A stretch of 64,000 bases of DNA from Medicago truncatula (Eukaryota > Streptophyta > Magnoliopsida > Fabales > Fabaceae), in contig NC_053048.1 of the NCBI RefSeq assembly GCF_003473485.1, positions 28,144,755 through 28,208,754 on the forward strand, given 5' to 3'. Position 1 is the first letter of the stretch. Every line of letters starts with the position of its first letter. The notes under the pieces are model-generated. The model was not told the origin of the DNA. It saw nothing but the letters and a program-made list of their open reading frames with translations, and searched no databases. Made by a program: the position numbers and the translations under genes. Of this stretch, positions 12,801 to 24,385 are shown piece by piece.

Positions 12801-13257
12801 AGATTTCTCCGAAGGATGGTTCACTGCTGAACTGACTCTTCCTGAGATCGTTGTGGACGACACTTCAGCCGCTACTTTCCTCAACCTGATTGCATATGAG
12901 ATGTGTCCAGATTTTAACAACGACTATGGGTTTTGTTCTTTTGCAGCTTTTATGTGCTCGCTTATCAACCATCCTGAAGATGTGAAGGTACTGAGATCAA
13001 AAGGGATTTTGCTCAATTCCCTTGGGAGTGATGAGGAAGTTGCCGAACTTTTCAATATCATAGGTTCTGACTTGGTACCGAACTCAGAAACATATTTTGA
13101 AGTTAAAGCCAAAATGAATGATCATTACAATAAATACAAGACTTGGATAGTGCAGGGTTATTACAGTTACTTCAGCATCGCTGCATTTATAGCCCTTGCT
13201 CTTACTTTCATTCAGACAGTGTTTACAGTTTACCCGGCTTTCAAAAAAGATGGTTAG
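9803..13257 (+). CDS. DUF247 (UPF0481) membrane protein, unit 3, intact
   Basis: The exons are 9803-10567 and 12655-13257, both phase 0 at the junction (donor ACCAAG/GTACAA, acceptor AACATAG/ATTAAA). They encode 455 residues. The N-terminal half carries KFVSLGPIHHDN, EKLSWMLFVDGCSLLHIL and VLLLENQLPYQVLKLLW. Exon 2 carries RDIDFSEGWF, LNLIAYEMCPDF, LGSDEEVAELFNIIGSDL and one C-terminal hydrophobic helix (about 430-447). The ATG at 9803 has A at -3 and G at +4. The intron is 2087 bases because a 1607-base MULE sits inside it; both splice sites still match the family. Function is unknown, as for most of the family. Antisense open frames over exon 2 (for example at 12501-12920) are shadows. Confidence 0.9.
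10766..12372. mobile_element. 1.6-kb non-autonomous MULE in the intron of unit 3
   Basis: It starts GGCTTAAATATGTAAATCG and ends CGATTTACATATTTAAGCC. A perfect 9-bp target duplication, TAATTTTTA, lies at 10757-10765 and 12373-12381. The arms are about 400 bases and contain CACGTGGCA-like motifs and tandem copies of a ~30-base unit (GGGACCAAAACCAAAAAACG). The middle (11290-12000) is unique, AT-rich and has no recognisable protein. The matching intron of unit 5 (near 49690) lacks the element and supplies the empty site. Confidence 0.92.
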
Positions 13258-13737
13258 TTATGACAATGTTGTTTTTATTATGGCACTTCTCTATGGATTG
13301 TATACCTTCTTGAGTCTTAACAATGAGTATTTAAAAAATGAGGAGCGTCTTTTTCTTTGTGCTATGTTTAAGAATTGAAACATGAATTTTCATATATTAA
13401 GTTAATTTATTCAAATTATTATTCTTACAGACGATCTACGTATTTCTATATTGTTGAGATTATGTTGATTTTGTTTAGATGAGTTATTTAATCTTGTGTT
13501 TTATCGACATTGCAATAAGTGAATACACGAAATGAGTTAATAAGACAAGTATATCATAGGGTATTCATTCATAAACATGGCAACACACAAAGTATTTGTT
13601 ACAAAATAAATAACCTAACAATAAAATACAATTATCACTATTTATGATAATGACAGACATGATGAATTATTTCTTCATCAACTTCAGCATTGTCTTTTCA
13701 CATTTTATGTATGTAGTTGCACGTTTTTGTTTGTTTA
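13258..13737. repeat. 3' flank of unit 3, duplicated after unit 5
   Basis: The segment from exon 2 through about 14720 is paralogous to 50658-52535 after unit 5, at high identity. No separate gene is visible. The short open frame at 13196-13378 overlaps the DUF247 stop region and has no family features. Confidence 0.65.
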
Positions 13738-14018
13738 TTTGTTTTTTTTTTTTTGGGTGGTGATCGGGGTTTTAACCCCAGACCTTGTATATTTTATACA
13801 TTATTCTTACGGTTTTTTCTAAATTACCTTTGAATAACGGTGGGTAATTTACCCATCAACCAATGAAAATGAGCAATTTATTTGTGGGGTCAAGATAGTT
13901 CATGAATATGTGCTTATGTGGCTAATGTGTATTGGTTGAGGTAAATTACCCATTATTTTTCATGGGTAGCCTAGTTGTCACCTATTCTTACCAACTGAGT
14001 TATGCTCACGAAAACTTA
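13738..14018 (-). mobile_element. tRNA-derived SINE, split by a MITE
   Basis: On the minus strand the element begins GAGCATAACTCAGTTGGTAAG, a tRNA-like A box. It continues to GGTCTGGGGTTAAAACCCCGATCACCACC, a degenerate B box, and ends in a poly(A) seen here as a T-run at 13742-13754. A paralogous copy lies at 51742-51828, and another SINE of the same type at 32129-32222. The element is interrupted at 13811-13982 by a small insertion. Confidence 0.7.
13811..13982. mobile_element. 172-bp MITE with 9-bp target duplication
   Basis: The insert is flanked by perfect TATTCTTAC direct repeats (13802-13810 and 13983-13991). The same SINE at 51799-51808 has the empty site. Inside are inverted GGGTAATTTACC and GGTAAATTACCC blocks. 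The 9-bp duplication suggests a Mutator-type MITE. Confidence 0.85.
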
Positions 14019-14880
14019 TGGTTATTTGCTTATGTACATTTTAGAAGTGCACGTAGATAGTAAAACCCAAGGAAAATTATCAATAATTTTAGAGGTAAAT
14101 TAAAATAATATTAGTATTTGTGTAATTTGTAATATGTTTATTGAAAATTCATATAACTTAGAGGTAATAAAAAAAGAAATTGCTCATATTATAACCCGAT
14201 TTTCTTTTGTTGTGATGATATAACCCGTAAATTATAAAATAAACTATTAATATATATCTACAATATAAAATAAATAAATCATAAGAACCTTTTAAGTTGA
14301 AAAATTATCAAGAGCGCGTGTTTAGAATTAAAAGGTTTAACACCCTAAATTGATTTTCTAGAATATCATTTAGAGTGTTATATCTAATATCGGAAAACTG
14401 GAATTTTTTTGGTCGAAATACAAGGAAAATTAAAATTTGTCTTAATTACACAAGACAAGATGCAAATTATAGGGGATTATATGAAACAAATTCCATCAAT
14501 AATCAAAAGAAACTAAATAAACTACTGCTTTAGTCCTCAACCTATAAGCTACTACAATCTTTATCTTCCTCACCTATTTATGTGTAACCTTAAATACAAA
14601 TAGTGTCAGGTGAGACTAACTTGTCTCAAGAATTTCTACTACACCATAAGTGGCCTCTAATCATGTTAAGCCTAAAATATACTTTTTTTTTTCTTCACAA
14701 AGTAACATGCATGTTCAATAAACAATTCACATAAAGTATAGACGACGTTCAAGATAGAATGATTTAGGAATAATTAAGGTTGAACAAACAATTATTATCT
14801 TGTCAATTTTACATATGATATTGGATGTGAGACGCATCCAATGTTACCTTCTATATCCGAAATGCGTTAGGTATAGTAAA
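14019..14880. repeat. Segmental duplication block, no gene
   Basis: This block matches 51830-52535 and, from 14465, also 60503-60890 (GGGGATTATATGAAACAAATTCC, CAGGTGAGACTAACTTGTCTCAAG, GCATGCATGTTCAATAAA). Three copies in the window show that array duplication carried non-coding flanks along. No coding sequence is seen. Confidence 0.65.
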
Positions 14881-16094
14881 TCAACTAGGGAGACAACCCG
14901 TGCGTTGCACGGGTTTGCTTAAATTTTGTAACATAAATGAAAAGAAAATGTTGGTAATTTTTTATTTTTAAAATAAGATTATTTTTGCAAAGGTTTATTT
15001 ATTTATTTTGGAGTTGGGTTTGATGAAGCAAAAGCGCATTTGCATGCTATTAGATGTAAATTTGCCTTGATTTTAAGTAGTTAAGAATTAGAGATTATAT
15101 GTTAAAGTTGTTTTATGTCATGATTTCAAGTAAAACGTGATTTACAGGCCGCCTATCTAAAGAGACACTAACCATATTTAAAAATTATTGTGTCTGAGTG
15201 GATAGAAATGAAAAGAATGAAAGTGTACTTGACAATAAAAAAATTAAATAAAGATTTAAGGTAAAAACTTAGATTTTACCTTGTAGGCCTATATTTTAAA
15301 GGTAAAACATTCAAAATTACCAATAGCATATGTTCTATCCTAAAAAGTTAGCATATATTCTATCAAAATTAAATAGTGACTTTTTTAAAATAAAAAAATA
15401 AAAAAATACGAACACATAAAAAGACAGTTTTTCACATTAAAAAAATTATAAAAGGAATTGAAAAAAAAAAAAAAAAAACACAACTCAAACCCTAAAAACA
15501 TTAAAAATTTTAAATCATAAAATCCTTCTACCCAATCTGAACTCTGCATGTTATGATTGACAGTTTCCAAGGCTAAATCAATCCTTGATCCGTATTCACC
15601 ATCATAAACGATGTCGGCGGTGTTATTGTCGTAGATTGCTCTCTGTTGATGTCGAGTGAACGAACCATGGTTCCACTACATAATTGTTGAGCACCGAGAA
15701 GAAGGTGATCTCAACATGTAATCATTGGTAAGAGCGAGAAATCCATCCCTTTTTTTATGAATCATTTCCCTCTTCTTTCTCTTTTGTTCTTCATTTGTGG
15801 GTTATTTTTCGTTGAGCTCTCACTTGAATCCATTACTGAGTTCGGCAACAATTGTCCTCCCACTATTGTTGTACACATGTTGTTCCTTGTAGCTCAATGA
15901 AGCTAGGCATATAACCCGTGCGTTGTAGAGATTTCAATAGAGTTATGTAACTTTTTTTAGAAGTTAAACATTATGTCAGTGTTTTTTCAAGAAGAATTTT
16001 AATTAGTTTACAATGAAGTTAGCTAAATATTAATAAGGAAAAATATGTCATTTATATTGGTCTTGATATGAGAGCAATAAGCACAAAGAGGCTT
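14881..16094. other. Repeat-like intergenic DNA with a hairpin motif
   Basis: No gene. At 14896-14914 there is ACCCGTGCGTTGCACGGGT, a near-perfect inverted repeat; a degenerate copy, ACCCGTGCGTTGTAGAG, lies near 15918. This motif marks the edge of some plant dispersed repeats, whose class I cannot name with confidence. Bases 16020-16085 (TTGGTCTTGATATGAGAGCAATAAGC) recur at 22235-22262. Confidence 0.4.
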
Positions 16095-19000
16095 TGTCAT
16101 ACCCCAAATTTTGACCTAAGGTCCCACTGACACACGTCTCTGAACTCGGACCAGACTCACATTTCAGTGAAAAACTCGGCAGGGAGGTATTTTGAAATAC
16201 CTCATAAAGTTCCGAATCGGACCTGTTATACCCTGTTTTTGGACCTAAAAATACTGGGCCCAATTTCATTTCAAACTTTGTCAATTATCAAATTTCAACT
16301 GCACAGTTCAAATTGTCTCTGCCTCGCAGTATTTTCAATCACAATTTTACCTATGTTTTTCTTGCATAAAATCTTTCGAAATGTCTTTACTTGTCTTGTA
16401 AGTCATTCAAAAGTGTCTCTGAATCATTACATTGCTTTTTCTACAGTTTATTTCAAAATTTGCAAAAAGTCATACAGAAGGGTATTTTGGTCATTTCCTG
16501 CAGTGGGACCCATTTTCATCCTTGTGACTGTCTCTGAGCCTTTTCAGATTGATTTTTAACGTTTCATCAGTAAGCCTTGTTAAATTCATTTCAAACTTGC
16601 ATCTGAGTCAGTGTCAAGTCAATTTGAATCTGTTTAGGTCAATTTTAGCCCTAGGGGCATTTTGGTCATTTCACACAAAATTTTGGCATAGAGAGGTTAC
16701 TTTGAAGTACCTCATTTAAGCCATTGGTTCGTTTTAGTCCGTTTTGTCAATTTTATTTTTGTTTCGCTTTACGTTTTGTCAAGTTACCAATTTTATTTCA
16801 ATTTTATTTTTATTTTTGCATTTTGGTCCTCGAAGAGGTCCAAAATTGCATTCCAGTCCAGTTTTCTTTCCAATTTACATTTCAGTCCTTTTTGGTTAAT
16901 TGCAGTTTAGTCCTTAAAGTTCTTATTTTTGCAGAAAGGTCCAAATTTCATTTTTTGTCCAAAGCCGTGCCATTTTTTTTTTCAAGTCCAGGTGTCCTTT
17001 TCTCATTGGTTCAGAAGCACACATGTCAAGCTATAAAAGGTGTACAGTGTCACGCAGAGCCATCAATCACACGCCAACTCATAAACACAAATCCAATTTT
17101 CTCTCTCTGGGCTATTGAATCAAAACAGAAAATCTCTCAAAATTTCTCAAGAACACCAAGAACAAAAACCCTAACCGTTTTCCAGAAACTCAAAAAGTTC
17201 ATCAGAATCAATAATTTTTGGATCAATTCTCAGAGATTCTGTGGAATCTTCATCATCGAATTGATCATTTCTCTGCAATTCAAAACGCGAGCTCGCATTG
17301 AAGCAAGCTCAAGCGTTGATCACAGAGGGGAGATCAGAAGAGGGAAAGAAGCAAGGTTTACACCGGCGAAGAAGATGAAGAAGCAGAATCAGTGAAATCA
17401 CCGGTTTATTTTCGGTCCAGCAACCAAATCAACAACACAGAAAACGAAGAATCGAGTGTTTCCGAAGAAATTCAACAGAATCTCCAATCAAAAACTTCAG
17501 GTAAAACTCAGAACAGAATTTCTTTTCAAAAAATAATATCATAGCTTAAACCTGTAAAAATCACGCAAGCAAACAGATCTAAAATTTCCAGAATTCAAAG
17601 ATAAAACCGTAACCGTAAACACAAAACCTAGATCCATAAGGATCTAAGTTTTGAAAGCAAGAACAAGCATCAAAGAAGTAATAAACGACGAAACGATGTA
17701 GATCTTCAAGGATCTAAACGCTTTATTTCAAAAAGATCAAAAAAGATCAATTTCAAAACCGTACGAAATTTTCAGATCTACGTCGTTTCAAGCTGTGTTT
17801 GAGAAAATAATTGCTGGATTCGTGTTTAGGGTTAAAGGACGAATCAAAAGATGTGAAAATCTTTAAGTTCTGGAAATTTCAGGTCACCGGAGGTGCTAGG
17901 TCTCGCCGGAGAAGATGAAGTTTTCGGCGGACCTTCAAGGTCTCCGCCGTAGCTTCATCCTCACCGGCGGTGAGGTTCTAGAGAGAGGTGAGAGATGAGA
18001 GAAGAGAGAAGAGTTTAGAGAGAGAAAGGAGTGTAAAGAATGAAAAAACCGGTGCTGATGTACTTATATAGCCAGTGAACCGGACCGGTCCAGGACCGGT
18101 CCAATCTCCTTCATCCCTGGCCGTTGGATCTAGGGTTTCCTACCCTGGATCAATCCAACGTCTCCTGTGCAATCTGAGTTTTGTGTGTTGGGCTTTGGGT
18201 TGGGCTTAGGTTTCTTTTACGTTTTTGTTTATTTTCCTGCTATTTGCACCATATTTCTTTGCTGTTTGAACCCCTGCATGCTTAAATTTTCTCTAAAAAA
18301 TCTCCAAAAATTATCACATGTTTCTTGATATATTTTCATGTCTTTTTTATATTTCTCAATGGTTTAAAAATGGTAAAAAAAAGCATGTGATATTTCTTGG
18401 TTAATTAGTGTGTTTAGACATAAACTTGTGCATTTTTTAGTAGCATATCCCTCATGAATTGTTGGCATGTGATTTGAACTTTTGGAATGCAATTTTGTGA
18501 TAAATTTGTTGCTGATTACATGTTTGATTCGCTGCTTGTATGTCTCAATTTCATCTCCCTTCTTGGCTTGCAATTAGTATGCATTTTTGCTAGTAAATAA
18601 AGTGCCACAATATTTTGAAAGTGTGCTATAAACTTTAGCATCAAATATGTCCCATTTTTTTTCACATTATGGCACAAAACAAGACTTCTAAAAATGCCAT
18701 AATGAAGGGATTATGGGTCATATCTATGCTAGAGCCTTATGACCATTCTCATGCACATTTTGTCACTTTATTAGTTTCTTTTATGTCTTTCCTCTTAATA
18801 ATTTTTTTTTTGTGCACTTCTTTTATTCTATGCTTTATTTTACTAACTATTTCATCTCATGTGACACACATTTCATAGCATTTCACTACCTCCTCCACTT
18901 CCTTTAGCTTAGCATTTATTTTTGCAAGTTTTAATCCATTTGGTGATGTAATTTGTTATCATTGGTTTGTAGCTTGGCAAAGGGGCCGTAGAATGTATTT

Positions 19001-21807
19001 AGGCAATTTTTGTAATATGGACTATGGACACTATGGCGCACCGGCACGCACACACTCACCCTAGATGTATGCCTAGGATTGCATGTGTAGATGTATGGCT
19101 AGGATTGCATGGTTAGATGAATGCTTAGGTTTAAACACTTAGAGAAAATCCAACTTTTTTCCAAAAAATATGCAAACAAACTCGCTTCAAATATTTTTCA
19201 TAAAAATGGAGTCAAAACTCCAACAACTTTTCACCTTTTATTTTCTTAATAAAATTCTCAAATAAATCTAATCATTTAGACTTTTTTGCAAAATCACTAA
19301 ACAAACCCCCACTTTTTCATACTCTAATGCTCATGAAGCCTCTCAATCCCCTTCTTCAAAATCATTTTCAAAATTTAAAATCAAACAATTAAAACAAAAA
19401 AACAACAAGTCTTTTTAGCAAGAACTACGCCGGTTTTGATCCCGTAAAACGGTACGTAGGCAAGGGACTTTAACCCCTCCAAGCCGAAATAAAATCAAAT
19501 CCTACTTCTTCTCACCCCCATTCTTCACTCAAATAAAACTTCTTTTCTTTCAATAAGTAGGCAATAAAAATAAAGCGTAGAAATCAACTTAGGAGAGCGG
19601 CTCTTATGGAGTACCATAATCGCTCCGGGTGCCTAACACCTTCCCGTAGCGAAAACGACCCCCGAACTTAGAATCTAAGGGTTTTTCTCAATTTTGCCCT
19701 TCCCAAGAAAAAAGAGAGATATCAACGGTCAAAAGGTTCAAGTCCAATTAATGGCTTGGCACCCAAAAACCATGATAACAGGACCTCCTTCTCTTAGTCC
19801 TCAATCATTTATTTCCATCTTTTATTTTCTTTTTTTTATTTTTTATTAATTAACTTTAATTTCGTTTTAAATCTTTTTTATTTTATCTAATCATTTAGTC
19901 CCCATCTTTTTATTTTATTGTTTATTTATTTTTTTCTTTTGTCCATAAGTCGGTCCAAGTTCACACGCATCGATCCAAACTCCCTGTCTCACGCGTTTCA
20001 ATCAGGCTTTTCAATCCAAAGAACATAAAGCTTCTCATCATCCAAATCCTATTCCAACCCAATCCAGCTTTCACCAACTGCAGAAACTCAGGAACAGAAT
20101 CACACTCCTCTCTCCATCCCAATCACCTAAATTCTGCGGATTTTTAACAAACCCTAGCCTCAGCCCAGCACTATAAATATAGAGCCTGCACAACGCAAGA
20201 ATCACACAACAGAAGGAGGGGAAACGCACAGAGAAAGCAAACGCGTACAAGAAAGCAGAATCACACATCAAGTAGCCGGAGTCCAACCGACCGCGCCTTA
20301 CAACATCAAAACCGTGACACAACAGCACCGGCAGCCGTTTCCAACATCAAGGAGACCGTGAAACGCTTCAATACAGGCCGATTCAACACCGTTCAAAAAA
20401 ATCCGAATTAAAAAGGTATAAAAAATTTCTTCCCTTTTTAGATCTAGGTTGAACCGTGCCTGTTTTGAAAGTTTCAGACATAAAATTGGAACCAGAAGAA
20501 GGAATAGAGTAGGTTTAGAGAAAAAAAAAATAAAAAAATATAAGTTTAGGGTTCTGGCACGGTGGCGCCGCCGCACCGGCCGGCCAACCGCCGCCGGAAC
20601 CCACCTTACCTCCGTCGGTGAAGATGAAGTTCCACCGGAAACTTCATAAGCAACCCAGAATTGAAGAACATTCATGAGGGAGAGATGAGAGAAATCTAGA
20701 GAGAAGAGAGAGGTTTTGAATGCTAGAGAGAGAAACAACATGTTAAAATGAAAAAACCAGCCACTGCCTATATATATCTAGGCTGAACCGTTTCAGCCAT
20801 TGAACCGAACCGGACCAAAACCGTTTCCCTTTAAGCCCATGCGCCCGCTGCACCCAGTAGGCCCAATTCTCTTTCTGCTTGCTATTCTGCACACCCTTGA
20901 ATACTGCTGCACCCCACCTTGTGATTGAACCCATTTTATTTTAAATTCTGCATGCATTTTAGAATTAATTATGTCATTTATTTCACAGCAAGGATATGAG
21001 AATGTATATATAGGTTTAATGTAAATTATTTATTTTTTCGTCATTTACTTTTCGCAGACCATAGCATGTATCTAGGTTTTAATGTAAATCATGCATGTGT
21101 GCGTGTGTGGGTGAATGCTCTACTTTTCTGCTTAGGTTATTACGTTTTATTTTCTTGCTCCGTTAGTTTAGCAATTATTCAAAAACAACGAAAACATGCA
21201 AATAACAAAAATCACAAAAAAAACATTTTTCATAATAAACCTTGATCCAAATCAAGTGATCGTCTTTTATTTTATTTCTTTCATAAATCAAAATTGCAAT
21301 CAACTTTAAATCTACTTTAAGTCATTTTCTTTTAAACCTAAAAAATACAAACCAATTCTTATTTGCCACTTGGCTTTTCAATTTAAAACCTTTTTCAAAA
21401 CTAATAAAAAACACACCACCAATCAAACGTCAATTTCTATCCCGAACTACGAGGTTTTGATCCTTCACGGGTACGTAGGCAGAGGACACTCGTCCTTCCA
21501 AACAATAAAAAATGTAGATAATTAGGTCTTTATATTTCCACTTTAATTCCTTCTTTTCAAAATAAGCAAGCAAGTTATAGCACAAAAAAGTAAATAAAAC
21601 CAAGAGGTTCCCGTAGAGTACTACGGACATAAAAGGTGCTAATACCTTCCCTTTGTGTAACTAACCCCCGAACCCTAAATCTTTTCAAATAGGGGTAGTT
21701 TGAACTTTTTTCCCCTTTTTTTAAAAAAAATTAAATGTTCAGTCGTGAAATAATTAGTGAGTCAAAAGCTAATCAAATAGCCTTGATCTCCAAAAAATGA
21801 CGCGACA
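16095..21807. mobile_element. Outer solo LTR, Ty3/gypsy-like, holding a second solo LTR
   Basis: The element begins TGTCATACCCCAAATTTTG and ends GACGCGACA, flanked by the perfect 5-bp duplication GGCTT (16090-16094 and 21808-21812). With the inner insert removed it is about 2.15 kb. A TATA box (CTATAAATATAG) lies at 20171-20182. A conserved module, GAACTACGAGGTTTTGATCC followed by GGGTACGTAGGC, lies near 21444-21481. No internal retrotransposon genes are present, so this is a solo LTR. Open frames inside it, such as the minus-strand frame at 20298-20741, are not genes. The strand cannot be fixed by coding sequence, but the TATA box suggests plus. Confidence 0.8.
16224..19780 (+). mobile_element. 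Inner solo LTR, Ty3/gypsy-like
   Basis: It begins TGTTATACCCTGTTTTTGG and ends ACCATGATAACA, with a perfect 5-bp duplication GGACC (16219-16223 and 19781-19785). Its length is 3557 bases. A TATA box (CTATAAAAGG) at 17031-17040 is followed by a transcribed-looking leader. Near 19425-19462 is GAACTACGCCGGTTTTGATCC...GGTACGTAGGC, the same module as in the outer LTR, so the two belong to related families. The 223-codon open frame at 16724-17395 is rich in Phe and Lys and matches no protein family I know. The ends and size resemble LTRs of the Tat/Ogre group, which is an inference. Confidence 0.8.
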
Positions 21808-21812
21808 GGCTT

Positions 21813-23155
21813 GAATATTATTTATTTTTTAGTACAAAGGATGGCCATTGCCCAATTATTTTTTTAATCTTTCTTATTTAACTAATTTTGTAAAGGATAA
21901 AACATATTAAGAAGTGTTACTTGAAATTACTTTTGTTATTATAGTTATTAGATAGAATAAGAAAGAGTGAGAGGTTATAAGATATGAGAAGATTTTTTTA
22001 TATGTGAGAATGTTTTTTGAAAAAGGAATTACACTTGATGATCATTAAAACCCACTTTCAAATTCATCCAAGAGTTGTATTAGGTAATAGAGTTTTTGTT
22101 GGCTACTATATTAGATAGAATAATAGTCGTGAAACTTGTTTAGATCTTACACATTATGACAATATTTTCTGAAGAACAACCAAATTTAGTTTACAAAGAA
22201 TTTAGCTAAATACTAATAAAAAAATGTGCAACATATATTGGTCTTGATATGAGAACGATAAGCTCAAAAAACCTTCGATATTAATTTTTTTAATCTTTTT
22301 TTTATATCCTTTTTTTAATCTATTCATTTACTCTTATTAAATTAATTTAATGAATGGTAAATAATAACAACAAATTTATTAAAAAAGGATGATAAGTTTT
22401 GTCACTTAAAATTGCTTTCATTCTCATAATTATTAGATAGATATATTAGATAGAATAAGAAAGGGTGAGAAGTTATACTATATTTTAAGAATATATTTTT
22501 AGAGGTGACACATATGCATAATTATAACTTCAGAATAATGAATGACTCAAGTTTAGTTTATGGGAAGGTCTTAGAGGTGCCACATCAACATCATCACAAT
22601 TTTGCACCCAAATTTACTCTCAATTTTAAGAAACTCAATTGATGGAAAGTATGAATGTCAATCAATTCCATGGTCAAGGGTTAAATTTCCATGTTGCCGC
22701 GTTCAAATCATCAAAACATGACTTTGTCTCTCTAATTTCAGAAAGATCAAGAGCGTTCCATTAGAGTTTGAGTAGATATGTGCTTCTACGGTTAGTTACC
22801 GAGGCATTGATGCTTATTTTTTTTTGAAAGAATGCATTCATGCTAATAACTCTTTTAAGAAACTATTCAATTAAAAACATAACACACGGGCTTGGAATGA
22901 AAATGAATAAAAAATATTACTTTTTTAATGCATTTTTAATATGTTCCCTTTCACTTCTTTATTAGACTCTTGATCTTATAACAATGTTAAATAAAAAATA
23001 AAAACTTTAATTTCAATGAAAACAGCCACCTTTTCATATATGAAGTGCACTCTCAACAAAACCCTCCATTTTCTCAAAACTTACGTATGTGAAATCAAAG
23101 AAAGGATATTCATTAGAGAAAACAAAAAATTATAGAAATATACTGTTGGAACATG
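21813..23155. other. AT-rich intergenic DNA, no gene
   Basis: Nothing coding is seen. A segment with TTAGATAGAATAAGAAAGAGTGAGAGGTTAT at 21945-21980 recurs at 22440-22475, and the 22195-22262 stretch repeats 16010-16085. The outer solo LTR therefore landed in an older dispersed or locally duplicated repeat. Confidence 0.4.
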
Positions 23156-24385
23156 TGTGGAAATTGAGTTAAAAAGACTAAACACAAATTCCCATGTTGG
23201 GTAGAACTAGTGTTGTGTGAATTGAAAAAAGTGGAAATCCCACATCGGATGGAACACACACATTAGTAGTGTTTATATAGTGGGGGTGTACCTCTAAGAG
23301 GTACATAGTTATGTGAACGAAGTAAGCACTAGAGAAAAAATATATTGTTATATATTTTATTATATGGAAATGATAAATTAAATAATTAATTTAATCATTA
23401 TTAGAAAGTGTTTTCTTAGTCCCCAAGTTTTGCTAAAAATATTTTGGAACGCAATCTAGAATATTTTTGGAATACAATCTGAAATATTTTGGTAAGCAAT
23501 CTAATATATTTTAGTGCATAATCTGAAATATATTTTGATAGTCAATAATATATTTCTGTAGTCAATAATATATTCATGTATTGAATAATATAATTTGAGA
23601 CTCAATTTGAGATATTTTTGTACTAGATCTAATATGAGAATTACTTGCTCCTAAAGTTTCTCACTTATTAGTTGTGAACTTTCTCTATAAATAGAGAGCT
23701 CACACAGTGCATTCCACACACCGAAATTCACAGTTGATGCTTCCTGTGTTTTTTCCTCTCTTCTCCCTCCTTCGACTTGTGTTGACAAGTTCTTCTCCTT
23801 TTTCTACTCCTTTCTGTCCCTTCGGAATTAAGAGTGTTCTTAAGACCATAGTCCCTTTTCGGTTTAATGTCCATTCGGAATTAAGAATGGTCTTAAGAGC
23901 ATAGTCCCTTCGATAATTCATTCTCTTTGGAATAAATAATGTTTTAAGATCATAGTCCCTTTTCGGTATAATAAGAATGATCTTAAACATATATATTCTT
24001 CTTCAACTCATGGAGAAGTTAGATGTTAGAATGGTCGTAGCACCATATTTGAGTGGTTGAAATGCCTATTGATATTTGGAGAAGTTAAAAAATTAGAATG
24101 GTGGTAACACCATATTTGAGTGGTCTCAACACCATAACAGAGTGGTAACAATACCATATTAAAGTGGTTTCAGTATTATAGAGTGGTCTTAGTACCATAT
24201 TTGGAGGTGTAATTCTCGAACGGTTTTCTACAGTGCAGTAGTTAATCGAACAGTTGTAGCTGGGCTTGTTTTATCCTGGAGGCGGCGTGGTTGATAGTCT
24301 GCCTTGCACAATTTTGGGCAGTGCCACGAAACGTCTTAAAGAGAGCGACCTGGTCGTGACTCAACCTAGTAACAACTTCGGTAGA
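23156..24385 (+). mobile_element. LTR-retrotransposon-like remnant
   Basis: It opens TGTTGGAACATGTGTGG and includes GAAATCCCACATCGGATGG, a phrase common in plant LTRs. It then has a TATA box (CTCTATAAATAGAGAG, 23682-23698) and a leader. The stretch with repeated ACCATATTTGAGTGGT units (24035-24200) leads into CTGGAGGCGGCGTGGTTGATAG and ends near GACCTGGTCGTGACTC at 24360. No gag or pol frame follows and no target duplication was found. It may be a solo LTR or a truncated element; Copia-like is only a guess. Confidence 0.45.

Noticed and set aside
12501..12920. Antisense open frames over DUF247 exon 2, also at 40890-41114 and 50675-50920
   Set aside because: They persist only because the sense exon is conserved. 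Their products have no family features, and the sense frame explains the conservation.
16724..17395. 223-codon plus-strand open frame
   Set aside because: It lies wholly inside a solo LTR, has a skewed Phe/Lys/Ser composition and crosses the LTR TATA box. It is an LTR leader by chance open.
20298..20741. 147-codon minus-strand open frame
   Set aside because: It sits in the GC-rich transcribed part of the outer solo LTR and matches no protein family I recognise.
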